Of a stretch of 64,000 bases of DNA, positions 24,251 to 35,780 are shown one piece after another. The first letter of the stretch is position 1; each line of letters starts with the position of its first letter. Source of the stretch: Diadophis punctatus similis (taxonomy: Eukaryota > Chordata > Lepidosauria > Squamata > Dipsadidae). Location of the stretch: assembly GCA_023053685.1 (NCBI GenBank), contig JALIGW010000016.1, forward strand, positions 1,359,001-1,423,000, in the 5' to 3' direction. The notes under the pieces are model-generated. The model worked only from the letters and a program-made list of their open reading frames with translations, did not search any database and had not been told where the DNA came from. A program made the position numbers and the translations under genes.

Positions 24251-24602
24251 TACATAATATTCCAACAAAATGGATACCCAAGCAGCTTGTCACGGTGTGA
24301 ATATTGTCAGTTGTATGTCTATGCAGGGTGATGCACCCCTATTCTAATATTATGGTATATTCCAATACAAGCAGAACACGTGATATGATCAGTACACCAT
24401 TAATCACTTTTTGACTTGGCTTTTGACCGGAACGGTCGCGTTTTCTTAGCAAAGATGTAATTATTCAGGATTTATTGTTTTTGTATCGAAATAAATATTT
24501 CTATTAGACTTTTAATCTCGGCTTTATTTCTAACTGTCTGAATTCCAAGAAAAGATCTAAATCGCCTCTATGAGATATAATTCTCACTGCAACACAGCTT
24601 TA

Positions 24603-25055
24603 TCAAAAAGTGCCTGACCACTGCAGCATAACCAGCCCAAGCAATGAAAAGGATAACATTAAAAATATCTCAAAAACAACCCACAGACTATTACAACCAC
24701 ATGCTATCACCACAGCACACAAATCAACTAAAGCCCTACAAAACATCCTCAGTAAATCTAAAGAACTGGCAGCCATAGAAGAAAAAAAAACCAAGTGTCA
24801 TCTACAACATACAGTGTAAGGCTTGTAATAGCCACTACATAGGACAAATAGGCAAAAGACTAGCAGAACATATCTATGAAAGTCAGCTTGCAGTCAGAAG
24901 ACATAATGAAACTTCCTTAATTTCACAAAGGATGGACAGACTAAATCATAGTTTCAGATGGAAAACTTAAGCATCGTAAACCAAGCTAAGTAAAAAAAAA
25001 AATGCTAGAGAATTTTTGCCTGGCACTCAGACTACAAGCACATAGAGATAAATAA
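24603..25055 (+). mobile_element. Penelope-like element, GIY-YIG endonuclease remnant
   Basis: The plus-strand translation around 24811-24970 reads QCKACNSHYIGQIGKRLAEH, then LAVRRHNETSLI and ending FRWKT. The HYIGQIGKRLAEH core is the GIY-YIG signature of the endonuclease that terminates Penelope-like element ORFs, preceded by the usual paired cysteines. The upstream frame (24610-24819) is shifted relative to it at an A run near 24785. Both termini are missing or unrecognised. Confidence 0.75.
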
Positions 25056-26693
25056 CATTTATATACCATTCTAAAGAGACAATCAAAAATCCCAAAAGAA
25101 ACAAAAAAACCAAAACACCTCCTTGCCATCACCAAAACCAACAATCAAGCAGTAAACAATACCTTAATCAAGGAACTACCAACTCAATAACACTCCCACA
25201 GACAAGCCACTAGTATATAAACAGAGAACACACCCCACTCCCTTCTAGCACTAATCATGTTACTTAGGTAATTAAACATCGGCAAAAAAAACCAACCAAG
25301 CTCAAGGACCCCCAAGGACCCCACCTAAGGAGTTCCAAAAGAATAGAGTATGATCCTTCTCCCCTATTTTTTTTAATAAAATATACACCAGAGTAATCAA
25401 ATTGCTTACAGTGTGAAATCCAGTCTTGAAGTTGTCTTTATATTATATTAGATTATTATTAGAGTTGGGTCTTAATATTATAACTAGATAATTAGTATAA
25501 TTTTAAGAGTGGTGATGATAATCACACATACTTAGTTTATCATGAAACAAGCCATATTATTTCTCCAAATTAGTTTCCCAAACTAATGAAAGAGAACAGG
25601 GATAGATCTACTCCCTTCACAAAATCATCTCAAAGAAGATTCAATGGGTTCACTTCACACATCACAATAAGGCATTTTTGGGTTAGACAGTGCTGGTTTG
25701 GTTTACAGCCATATTTCATAATTTAACATAATGTGCAACTCAGTTATTATTATGGCTCTCAAAAGTGAGCAGGACGAAAGACATACTTCATCTCAAAAAT
25801 GGTTTTACCATTTTCATCTTTGAAAATATGCTCTCCACATTATTTCAAAAACTACATTGTATCAGACTGCATGTACTGCATATTCTTTACATATCCGCTT
25901 TTTTAAGTTTAAAGAAAAAATCAAAGCAGTGGCTAACTTTGAGAATGTAGAGCTGTGACAATCTGCACTGAATGAACTTTACAATGTAAAATGAAATCTT
26001 GCCAAGCCATGCTTCAAACTTACTTGCCAGGAAAAATACTCCTAATAATTGTTTCTTAAAGAGAATACTTAAGGCAGATTTTAAAATAATACACACATAC
26101 TTAGGAAGAAAAACAAATCGGTTTCCAAATCTTCATGAAGGCATGAAGCCATTTGGAAAAAGAGTTACTCCATCTAATAAATGACACTACACAGCCAAGC
26201 TACTTTTCCCTCTAAGCCACATGGCAAGAGAAAGTGATATCTAATTTTGCCTTTCAGATCAAGAAAGCAATTCAGACGTGCTCATTAAGCTTGGCTTGAA
26301 CAATTTTGCCTGTAAGATTTTTAATGATGCACACTAACTAACCGTGACATACCTGTTTCTATAAATTTTGCTTGTTATAGGAATACATTCATCTTGTAGC
26401 ACTTACATAGAAAAATGTTCTTCTTTATGGGAAATTAGTGAAAGTAAGGAATTTTAACATGGAGGGGGAAAGAATAGGGGAAGAGAAAGGTGCCATGTTA
26501 CAGACTTGTCAGCCTCCTACCCTATGGAACATTTTCTGAATAAGCAAATGTATTAGGCATCCTCAAAGGATTGCATGAAAATATTATGTTATTTGGATAA
26601 TTTCTTTGGCTAAACTTCCTTTGGCAGCCAACTAAATAGGAGCTCCAGCTTGATTCTCCAGTTCTTTTTATAAGTTCTCTTCCAAACATTGGT
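25056..26693. other. A-rich sequence, then nothing recognised
   Basis: 25056-25330 is A/C-rich and may be more Penelope-like 3' sequence; beyond that no feature could be supported. Confidence 0.4.
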
Positions 26694-27056
26694 CATTCTC
26701 CATAGTGGGTGGAGCTAGCCTCCAAGAATGGGTTGACACTGCCCTCTAGCCAATCAGGACTGAGTCTGTAAAAGTATAAATAGCACCTCTGTGCCTCAGT
26801 TCTCCCTCTTTTGACGAGGGACGAAAACCAGGCTCAGCGTGCCATTCAAGAACCAAACAAATCTTTATTAAAACCAACCACAAAAAACACACAGCGGAAC
26901 CATCCTAAATACCTAGAAACCTAAATACCTACATACAAAGACAACCCTACGAAACTAATTCCTATATTCCTAACTTCACAGATAAATGCACAACCCAGCC
27001 AGTGCAACAGTACAGAAGGGCGGGACTTGGAGGCTAACTCCACCCTATGAGAATGG
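26694..27056. mobile_element. Unclassified element with subterminal inverted repeats and promoter-like motifs
   Basis: GGTGGAGCTAGCCTCCAAG (about 26708) is mirrored by CTTGGAGGCTAACTCCACC (about 27025). Between them lie CCAATCAGGAC (about 26752) and TATAAATAG (about 26776), a CCAAT/TATA pair at promoter-like spacing. On the minus strand there is AATAAAG (about 26862). I found no target duplication and no TG...CA boundary, so it could be an LTR-like piece or a DNA element. Confidence 0.4.
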
Positions 27057-28134
27057 ACGTCTCAAGTAAGTACAACGTCTCAATTTCATTTCTCAACAGC
27101 CACCTCCCTGCCATTCCGAGGCATCCCAAATATTTAAACCTTGCTCTTACTTAAGTAGATAGATCTAATGCTATTGAATTAAATAAATTATCTATCTAGG
27201 ATCCGGGTTGAAGTTAGCAAGATAGAATGGGGGAATATTGAAAAGGGTAAGAAATAAAGATGTCCATTACAGAAACATTACATAGCTGGCCATAAATAGA
27301 CAAGCCTGAGGAAAAGAGCAGCTAGTAATCCTTTGTGATGTAAAGGTGGGAGAAAGAAGTCCATGTTTTAATCCATCATTTTGCCTTATATTTGACTGGA
27401 GTATTTAACTTGGTAAAAGCTGTTCTTCATCTCATTTAGGTTGATGTGCCTGAAATAAAGTAATTCTAGATCTATTGAGTTTGAGTGTTATATTTCTCAT
27501 GAGTTCCAAACAGCATTATTTGCAAGGCAACTTGACATTTGAAGAAATGCATCTTTGGGAAAGTCGATGCCTATCAGTTTCACAAGACACTCTTATTCTA
27601 ATGAGCATTGAGAAAATAATCTGTCTCTTGTAACAATCACGTTTTTAAAAAAACATATTGACAGTCACATTGATATGTTAAACAAAAATAAAACATTGTC
27701 TATCTTTCCTACCCATTTCTAAAACACAGCAAAAAATTTTGCCCAATGTTCCTACAATGCATTTTGATTGGTCCTAATAATAATTTTTTGCATCCTACAG
27801 CTTCATAAATTAAAACCTTAAGGTACTTTTCTGCCAATATTAGAAACATCTCACTAATGGAAGAAAGGTTTCAGAACAGCATGTTAATTCAATCCACCTA
27901 ATCTCTTCACTGTTCTTTCTTTTTTCTTTTTTAGTGTATCAAGACAAGAGGAGTTTGGCAGCACAATCCTCAAAAAGAATATTTGCCAGTAGAACTTGGC
28001 TCATATACAATAACAGGGGAAGTGAATAGTATGATCTGGAATGAGTTAAGAGTAACAATGGACTTTTCAACTTCTGAATTCTCTTGATTTGAATCTATAA
28101 TAGCAAAACAGTATTATTATCGTTCATTACACAA
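27057..28134. other. Intergenic sequence, nothing recognised
   Basis: No supported feature. Confidence 0.4.
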
Positions 28135-28285
28135 CCAGCCAGATGTTAAGGCTGGATTTGGCATTTTTATCCACCTATTAAGTCCTTCCCTTAATTGTTA
28201 TTGTTATTGATTATATGTACTGTTTGTGTATACATATACACACACTTGGCTTATGTACAATAACAAGGGAATACACACACACACA
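28135..28285 (-). mobile_element. R4-like LINE 3' fragment with CA-rich tail
   Basis: GATTTGGCATTTTTATCCAC and CTATTAAGTCC match the R4-like LINE at 37860-37915. It runs into ATACATATACACACAC, the same kind of CA/TA-rich tail. Confidence 0.55.
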
Positions 28286-28359
28286 AACTAAAATCACAAT
28301 AAAATATGAAATATAAATAAAAGATGGGGAAGGAGAGAACAGAACATACAGGGAGGGAG

Positions 28360-28870
28360 GTGGGATTTATTGTCCATCAATCACCTCCAGCAGGAGATTC
28401 CCTTTTGGGGGGCCCAAGCCAACTGGCAGAGCCAGGCCTCCAGTCAGAAGGTCAGGAGATGGAAGCCAATCTCACCTCAGAGGGATAAAATATTCCAAGG
28501 GGCCAAAGCCACAGAGGGCTGTTTTCCTGGACCCGCCAGCCAGAATTTCATGACTAATGGTGTCTGCAGCATGTCTACTCTGCTGGCACAGGTGGGGTGG
28601 CCAATCCCATTGGGATGAGATGATTCCTCAAGTAGCATGGACCCATGCCACGTAGAGCTTTAAAGGTAATAACCAATACCTTGAATTGCACCTGGAAGCA
28701 AACAGCAGTCAATGTATATAAGTATATAAGAACAGCAGTGTAATATGGACCACTCTAGGGAGCCCCCAAAATTGCACGTGCCACCGCACTGTGCACCAGT
28801 TGTAGTTCCGAATGCTCTTCAAGGGTAGCCCCATGTAGAGGGCATTGCAGTAATCCAGATGTGAAATGAT
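28360..28870 (-). mobile_element. L2/CR1-group LINE fragment
   Basis: The minus-strand translation contains DYCNALYMGLPLK and, in a shifted frame, ELQLVHSAVARAIL. Together these are the conserved LDYCNALY...LQLVQNAAAR segment of L2/CR1-group reverse-transcriptase ORFs. The frame is broken between them. The more distant part (28370-28700) has no clear reading frame. Confidence 0.65.
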
Positions 28871-28935
28871 CAGGAGGCCATCGCAGCCAAAAACGGAGCT
28901 CGGGAGCCCATTTTTGCTGGCAGAGCACTTGAGAA
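28871..28935. mobile_element. Internal fragment of a hAT-type element
   Basis: GGAGGCCATCGCAGCCAAAA and ACGGAGCTC match the interior of the element at 8043-8679 (about 8521-8550). No termini are present. Confidence 0.6.
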
Positions 28936-29477
28936 GTCTTCAATTGGAAGAGGAAGTATCTCACTTCTGTGGATTTAATACCTTTTTGGTAATTTATATG
29001 AAAATTAAACAAGCGATAGGTACAGAGATTAAAAGTTGAGATAAATGAGAAATCATTTTAGAAAGTATTTTTGCATGCTGTAATTTTCACTAAATGGACG
29101 AGGTATTTTGAGTATTTATATGCAGCTGATGCCATGTCTTCAATCAAAATATTTTTAATACTCCTAATTCTGAAAAAAAAAACTATTAAAGGACACTGAA
29201 CACCTGAATAGTAATGCAAAATGTTATTTTTGTTGTAAGTAAAAACTACATTTCCTACACTTCTTTTTAGTCTTTTTAGATTTTATTTTGGAATTTTCTT
29301 TATATGAAATGTTGGGTGTAAATCATTTAGGTGTTGCATAATGTGCTTAAATGGATGAAGAGCTGGGTTAGCATGCTGTGAATTCAATTCTATTCAGCAC
29401 CGGAATTGGGGAAGATTACCTTATAATCAAACTAAGGTTTATTTTCAGATTAAAATATTTATTATTATTTATTTATT
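28936..29477. other. Intergenic sequence, nothing recognised
   Basis: No supported feature. Confidence 0.4.
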
Positions 29478-29522
29478 ACATGACATGACATGACATGACA
29501 TGACATGACATGACATGACATG
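29478..29522 (-). repeat. (ACATG)n microsatellite at a LINE end
   Basis: Nine consecutive pentamers (TCATG on the minus strand) follow directly on the AATAAAGAC end of the minus-strand LINE at 29523. Confidence 0.93.
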
Positions 29523-30134
29523 AGTCTTTATTGATTAGCCCTTGGGCCATATCAAAGTGCAAAGTTCCAAAAACAAATTATTTTGTTTGATAAAATTTGA
29601 TAAAAACAATTTAAAATGGAATTTGATAAAATACATTTTAAAATGAAATTGGAATAAAATACGATTTAAAATGAAGTTGGAATAAAATACAATCTAAAAT
29701 GAAATTGAATAGAATACAATAATTTAAGATATAGATAAAATATGATAAATTTTTATTTCGGTGTCACCCCTGCAATCTACTCCAATCAGTCCCACGTATG
29801 CAGATCTCAACTGAACCATTTTGTTTAAATACTGTGCTGTGTTAAATGTTATTTTCAGGTTCTGGCCGCACATAAGGTAAGTTGTTTTGATATGGGGATC
29901 CCAATGGGTCATTCGTTTGGTATATAGACCAAGATACCTCTCTCTCACCCCCTTATTCAAGCAACAGTCAAATAGGATGTGAGTCAGGTCTTCTACCTCT
30001 GCCGCTCCACAAATGCAGAGATGCTCATTGTAGGGTATAGAATGGAATCTCCCATATCTGACCATTGTGTCAAGCTCTTCGATTCTTGCTCGCGTAAATA
30101 TCTCCCTAAGATGTTTTGGCAGTTGTAACTTCAC
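29523..30134 (-). mobile_element. LINE ORF C-terminus and 3' UTR, clade uncertain
   Basis: A 136-codon minus-strand frame (29724-30134) includes VRYGRFHSIPYNEHLCICGA followed by EVEDLTHILFDC. That gives a CxC...H...C zinc-knuckle-like motif found after the reverse transcriptase in several LINE clades. The 3' UTR reads GGCCCAAGGGCTAATCAATA then AAG, and passes into the pentamer array. It is 5' truncated. Confidence 0.7.
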
Positions 30135-31187
30135 ATTTATTTATTATGCCACCCATCTCACTGATAAGGTAAATCTGGACAGTTTACAAAGAATAAAAAA
30201 GTAAAAGGATAAATAGAAAAACAATTAAATAAAAAACAATATAAATAGCTACCCTAAAATAGCTATCTTAGTCAATGGCATTATCTAAACACAGAAGAGA
30301 TGTTACCATTGTTTATCATAGTTTACCATATCATTAATCCTCTCATCTGGCTGTCTGGATCAAAGTCAAGAGTCTAGAGTAGTCCTGAAAATCTGGATAA
30401 TGCTAGAGCTTTTGTTTTTTGTTTCTTTGTTTGTCTGTTTTCATTCCCATTCTTTTGCAGCAACTGGTCTAACCCAGAAGCTGGTCCTGAGGTTAAAGTG
30501 CTAATTCTCCTTGAGATCTGCTAACACAATCCCGTTTAGCTCTTTTAGGATTTGTTTTAAACACTACTGCCAGGTTGACATCAATGTGGGGGGGTGGGTT
30601 TCTAAGGGGTAAATTTCCTTTCCTTTCATTTCTGGGATATCCAATAAGAAAATATATTACTTGTGAACATATAGTAATTTTTCATTCCACAACCCTGGTC
30701 ATTGTAACTGTCTGCTAGTCTTCTGTCTGCTTGAACCTCCCTCCTCCAATTTTCTTTTATTTCTCTCCGTTGTCCAAATCTTGATCCTCCTACAGTTGAA
30801 CCACTGATCTAGTTCCTTATTGGTAAAACTGCAACCTTCTTCTATCTGCTAGCCAGACCTCCTGATCTTTCGCAAGGCCCCTCTTCCCTTATTGCATGGA
30901 AGGTGAATTTTAACTGGGCAAAGTGTTGTAGGGAAGAAAAGTTTGCACTTTCTCTATTTTAAACTCTTTTAATTCACACCCGTGTTTCTGCTAACAGAGG
31001 GGAGACTCACCATTCTGTGGCTTCCAAGCTTCTTTCTGTTCTCTTTCTGCCTCTCCTGCTCTGCCACCTTCTACTCTAAGGTCCTCAATGTCTTCTGAAC
31101 TAAGTCTCCACATCCTTCCTTCCAAGTTAGCCTTTTCCTCCATTTTATTCCACCTCCTCTACCTGACATGAGAGTTAGGTAAACTGT
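30135..31187. other. Intergenic sequence, nothing firm
   Basis: 30135-30200 (TTATTATGCCACCCATCTCA) looks like another short LINE 3' tail in reverse. The remainder shows nothing recognisable. Confidence 0.4.
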
Positions 31188-31297
31188 AATAGCAACAGCA
31201 CTTAGACTTATACAGCGCTTTACAGTACTTTACAGCCCTCTCTAAATAGTTTACAGAGTCAGCATATTGCCCACAATAATTTGGGTCCTCATTTTAG
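31188..31297 (-). mobile_element. Sauria-type SINE, 3' half
   Basis: On the minus strand the sequence runs from the AAATGAGGACCCAAATTATT region to TAAGTCTAAGTGCTGTTGCT. The tRNA-related head is missing. Confidence 0.82.
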
Positions 31298-32281
31298 TAT
31301 ATATTTACTAAATTGTTCAATTTCACTTTCCTTTATCAACATAATGCTTTTCAAATAAGGAAGAATGCCATCTAACAAAGACTAAAGTGAACATGGTTAA
31401 AACAAAAAATAATTGTTCATCATACTTTTTAAAAAGCTAGTATACAGTTTGGAACATTGCATGTTTCTCTTCTGACATAGACTAAAAGATTTCATATATT
31501 CTTCTAAAAATTTGAAAGGTACTGGATATTAAGATGTGATAAAATCAATCTAAGAAGAGTTTTGTCATATTCATCCTAGAGACGTGATCTGCCCTGCCAC
31601 AGTTAATTAATACACTTCTGATTTAATATAAATCTATTTTCCATATTTATCTAAGCTATTCCTGAAGAGACAGTTGACAGCAAATGCTGCTTTGCTATTT
31701 ATAATGTTTTTATCCTTCAGTTTAAGAAAAACATGTTTTGTTATATAAAGAGCAGGACCATCAATAGCTGCTGATAACAGTTAATTAGATACAATCTTTT
31801 ATTCAGTATGTTCCTTCTACATATCTGCTAAAGGGTGGGATTTAACTGGGTTAACACTGATTAATATAATATTGGGTTATATTTATTTATTTGTTAAATT
31901 TATTTGCCTCCTGTGGCTACTTTAGGTGACATATTAACAAATTTTCTGGATCATATGGAATAGCATGCTTTATATAAGAACATACAGCATAACAACACTG
32001 ATTAACAACCTGTTAATCCAGCATTGTTTCCAAAAATGTCTACACAAATATTTTTTTAAAAAACACATTTGTACGGTGCAAAAACTTCACTATTTTTTTG
32101 GCGATCAGAAATCCTATGCCAAGATGAGCCCCAATTGACCAATATTATCCTATTTTTAGCAATATCAGTACCTGTCAATTTAGCAAGGAATATTTCATGT
32201 AATATTCAGGCTTATCTAACTTACATTTAACTGTTTTAGGTTTCACAATATCAGCATAATACAAAGCTAACAACTTAATTG
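31298..32281. other. AT-rich intergenic sequence, nothing recognised
   Basis: Only a short TTTATTTATTTG LINE-tail-like piece near 31883. Confidence 0.4.
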
Positions 32282-32402
32282 TTCGCTTCTCATCCAAGAA
32301 GCTTCTTCAGAGCTGAAGAAGCTTCTTGGATGATAAGCGAAACATCTTCAAAGAAAAACAAGAAAGTCCAGTTGTCTCTTGAAAAAAAGCACTTTTGGGA
32401 CT
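32282..32402 (+). mobile_element. Penelope-associated palindromic repeat
   Basis: Two 29-nt arms (32282-32310 and 32313-32341) pair with one mismatch around a 2-nt centre. The right arm continues into AAAGTCCAGTTG-like sequence and ends GCACTTTTGGGAC. The arm contains CTGAAGA, a GCTTCT/(A)TAAGC hairpin and GAAAC followed by ATC, the order of a hammerhead ribozyme core. It matches pieces at 171-282 and 44653-44770. Confidence 0.6.
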
Positions 32403-32654
32403 AACAATTTAATCTTAGCATTAACTGTTAGCAAAATACAAAGAAAGTTCAGTTATTCATATTCAATCTCTTTGTATTTGCCTTTTTCTTAGCTTCTAAT
32501 TTTTACTGATGTGATGAAGCCTTTGACATTACAATATTGTTTCTGCCTCTTACGACTTAAAGTGATTAGCTTGTGATTAGTATGCATGGCCCTTCCCTCA
32601 AATTTTGTCCCTGGTTTAATTAATTGGTTCAGAAAGTGTTTTTAGGTAAAGCTT

Positions 32655-32750
32655 CTAGATGAGATAGGAGGCATGTAAGTCAAATAATGAATGAATAAAT
32701 GAATGAATGAATGAATGAATGAATGAATGAATGAATGAATGAATGAATGA
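32655..32750 (+). repeat. (AATG)n microsatellite on a short LINE tail
   Basis: GAGATAGGAGGCATGTAAGT followed by CAAATAATGAATGAATAAAT resembles the inverse of the GCCGCCCAACTC LINE end at 55930. About 13 GAATGAAT-phase tetramers follow (to 32750), then a few AAGC units to 32771. Confidence 0.75.
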
Positions 32751-32771
32751 ACAAGCAAGTAAGCAAGCAAG

Positions 32772-34985
32772 CTTGGGTAATAATATCTTGAAAATAATAA
32801 TACTTTATCTCGTTCCCAGTTTAGTTCTCAGACATTTTCTAAATAATTTTGTCTCTCAAAGCAGTACTGAAAATATCCCCAGGTTTCTGCATTCTTGTGA
32901 GCCTAGGATTATGAGCTGTATGACATTCCTGGCAAGCTCAGGAAATAATTCATTAAGCCTTGCTACAACAAAAGTAAACTCATCAGTACTTTCTGCTTTT
33001 GCTCCAAAGATTGCTCTTTTTGTGCAATCCTCTAAATCTGCTGAAGTTGTTTAAATACTTGTAAAGTCTTTGGGATTTAAAAAAATTACGAGATTCATTT
33101 TGAATAGTAGTAACATGTGCTTGACTGATTTTTCAAGCTATATCGATCATTCAGTCTGATGTTTTCTTGAATTGTTTAGTAAATTGTTAAGACAAGATCT
33201 TTTCTTACTGAAGTGATAGACTTCTCCAATTCTTTTTAGAATTCTGCCTATGTTGTTTAATTAACTATTTAATTGTCACAATGAAATATGTAAAAAGCCA
33301 TGTTTTGTATCTCCTCTGCAACTTCACTATACTCTCCATTTGGAGTTTATCTGCTTTTGACTCTTTGTAACTGTTCTGGATTCCTTTTATTTTATGTAAG
33401 TGTTCTTCTGCAAAATATATTCCAGTATTTATTATCTTTAAGAAAATGAAAAGTTTCAAATTCAACAACTGAGATTTGTAAAAAAGAACCAGATGAGAAG
33501 ACGAGTAACTCTTAGACATTCTGATTAGAAATTGGATCAATTGCCACTTTGAGATAATTAGATAACTATTAATTAATTATTAATTTCCCACTAATTACAC
33601 ATGCTTTTGTTAAACTGACTTCCAAACTGACAATTGATCCGGTTTCTAATTGGTAGGGGAACCCTTTCCATACTTGCAATTATCCATTGGGGGGGCAAGT
33701 AAATTAAATTTCTAAATAAATGCTACACAACTTTGATTTAACTTAATATTAATTAGGAATCTAAATTTCAAAAATTTCTCTTCTATGAGAAAACATTTTC
33801 TCAATATTATTTGAATATACAGAGGTTTGGATATATATCAATGGGCTAAAAAGGAATTAGATTCCATATATCCATTTTGGAGATCAGTGACAAATGGAAA
33901 ATGGAAATATGAGAACATAGGTCAAATGTATATATTTATTCAATAGAATTAGACTGTAAAATTGCAATTTTACAATAACACAACTGGATAAATATGTTAA
34001 CTTTTTGTGTGAAATTCAGGCTGTATTCTACATGCATTCAACTGGGAATAAGTTACGTATATATAAAAGTATGCATTGTTATGATAGAAAATTAAAAATT
34101 CAATCAGACAAAACAAAAAGAGAACAACATCAAAACAAATTTTCCAAGGTTTACAGATCACCAATATCAAATGAATAACTTTTATGTAAGAAAAATGATA
34201 TCTAGGTAGCTCATCAGGCAATTAGACATTAGAGAACAAGTCCAATATTGCTGGATGTCTCTGCTTCCATTTCATTTTTGATCTGATTTTTGCTGGCCAA
34301 ATGTGATAAACTTACTCTAGTCACAAACAAATAAAAGCAATTCCCTGTATCTATACTTCTTGCAGAACTTTGCTGAAAATCATTTTTCAAGGGCACATTC
34401 TTGTGAAAAATCAGTGCATGGCCTTGAATTGGGAACCATTTAAAAAAATCTCTGTGGAAGAATTAATTTGAGAAAGTAAAGAGCAGTAAATTACCAGGAT
34501 TCTATAGTATTCAACTGGGCAAAGTAAAGTGAATCTGAATATTACTGAGTCTGTATTGTATTTCCCATCATTAGAATGATATCTTATCTTCCAAGCATCA
34601 AAAGAAATACTTGGAGAGGATTTGCCCTAGCTTGGTATTTTGAATCAAATAAAATACTGAAGGGAGACGAGATTTACCATCCATTTTTAGTGGGGTTTAT
34701 TCTCATATATCTAGGATGGTATCAGCTAAGTGAAACAATACTAGCAAGAAAATATTAGAAATTGCATGCTGTCAGCATTTAAATCTGAAGGAAGCCAAAA
34801 GAATGTACACCTCTTACACCTCTACCTCCACAGCCTTTGATATCATTGGTTACCATTATCGTCTCTAGAGATTATGGCTGACTGTGTTTCACTGATGAAC
34901 CAAAAGTCATGGCTTCCCATTGATTAGTTAAAACAGCAGCAAATCAGATCTTCTAATTGGTTTGTCACACTAAATATTGGAAGGA
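32772..34985. other. Intergenic sequence, no gene supported
   Basis: A 64-codon minus-strand frame without ATG lies at 32859-33050 and has a protein-like composition, but I recognise no family. The rest is AT-rich with no supported feature. Confidence 0.4.
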
Positions 34986-35780
34986 GCTTCCATTGTTAAT
35001 TTAGCTCTTCAGTGGGGAGGAGAAACCAAGAGGAGCAGTTGAGCAACTGGTGCGCCACTGCGGCAACATGGGTAGTAAATGACACCAGTTATTTGGTGTC
35101 TGTATCATCACTACTCCATGAAGTACATTTGGCTGCCAGTGTGTTTCTGGGTGCCAAACTTCTGGTTGTCCCCTTTAAAGTCCTTCATGGCTTATGAGTG
35201 GGTTACTTGAGTGTGAGAAAAAACACTCAAACATCTCAACAGGAGACCACTTGAACAATAAACATGAGCTTTTTATTCTTTTGCAAAAGGGCAGTGGAAG
35301 GAGAGGTCTCTGACCACAGCAACATTCTGAACTGAATACATTGTATAAATACATTTTCAGGTTTACAGGCAAACAACAATTTTACTCCTCCCATTTCATT
35401 GTTCACTCATTTTACATAACACTTTTGGACTTCCCAGCATGGACATTCCCTAGTATTTGCACATCTCATTCTGACATCTGCGCATTTCCTTTTTCATGTC
35501 AGTGTTTCCTAGTCTCACACTCTGTTTTCCTTAATATCCTGTATATGTCAGCATTACAATGTGTTATTTCCATTTTTCCCTGGGAACAGAGAAGCAGAAA
35601 GGGAGCTGACATGCAAAAATCATATCTTGAGTATACGTCATACAACATGGCTGCACTCTTGCTTTTTAAATTTTACAAGAATAAGGTTCTATTTCTCACA
35701 TTGAGGGATTATCTTTCCCAATTTGTGTCTGTGTGACCAGATTACATGGGAACGTTACGAAAAATACACCGATGTGATTA
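34986..35780 (+). mobile_element. L2/CR1-group LINE remnant, split by a solo LTR
   Basis: Plus-strand translation reads VFLGAKLLVVPFKVLHGL before the LTR and RDYLSQFVSV after it. Together they resemble the HWLPV..FKLLVLTFKALHGL..YLRDYL segment of L2-group ORFs. The insertion at 35212 falls inside this conserved stretch. Confidence 0.6.
35212..35700 (-). mobile_element. Solo LTR of a retroelement
   Basis: The 489-bp unit starts TGTGAGAAA and ends TTTCTCACA, so it has TG...CA boundaries and inverted ends. A perfect 5-bp target duplication TTGAG flanks it (35207-35211 and 35701-35705). On the minus strand a TATTTATA box (about 35343) precedes AATAAA (about 35271), in the order U3, R, U5. No internal coding region or second LTR is in the window, so it arose by recombination between two LTRs. 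A 5-bp duplication fits ERV or Gypsy-type elements. Confidence 0.8.
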
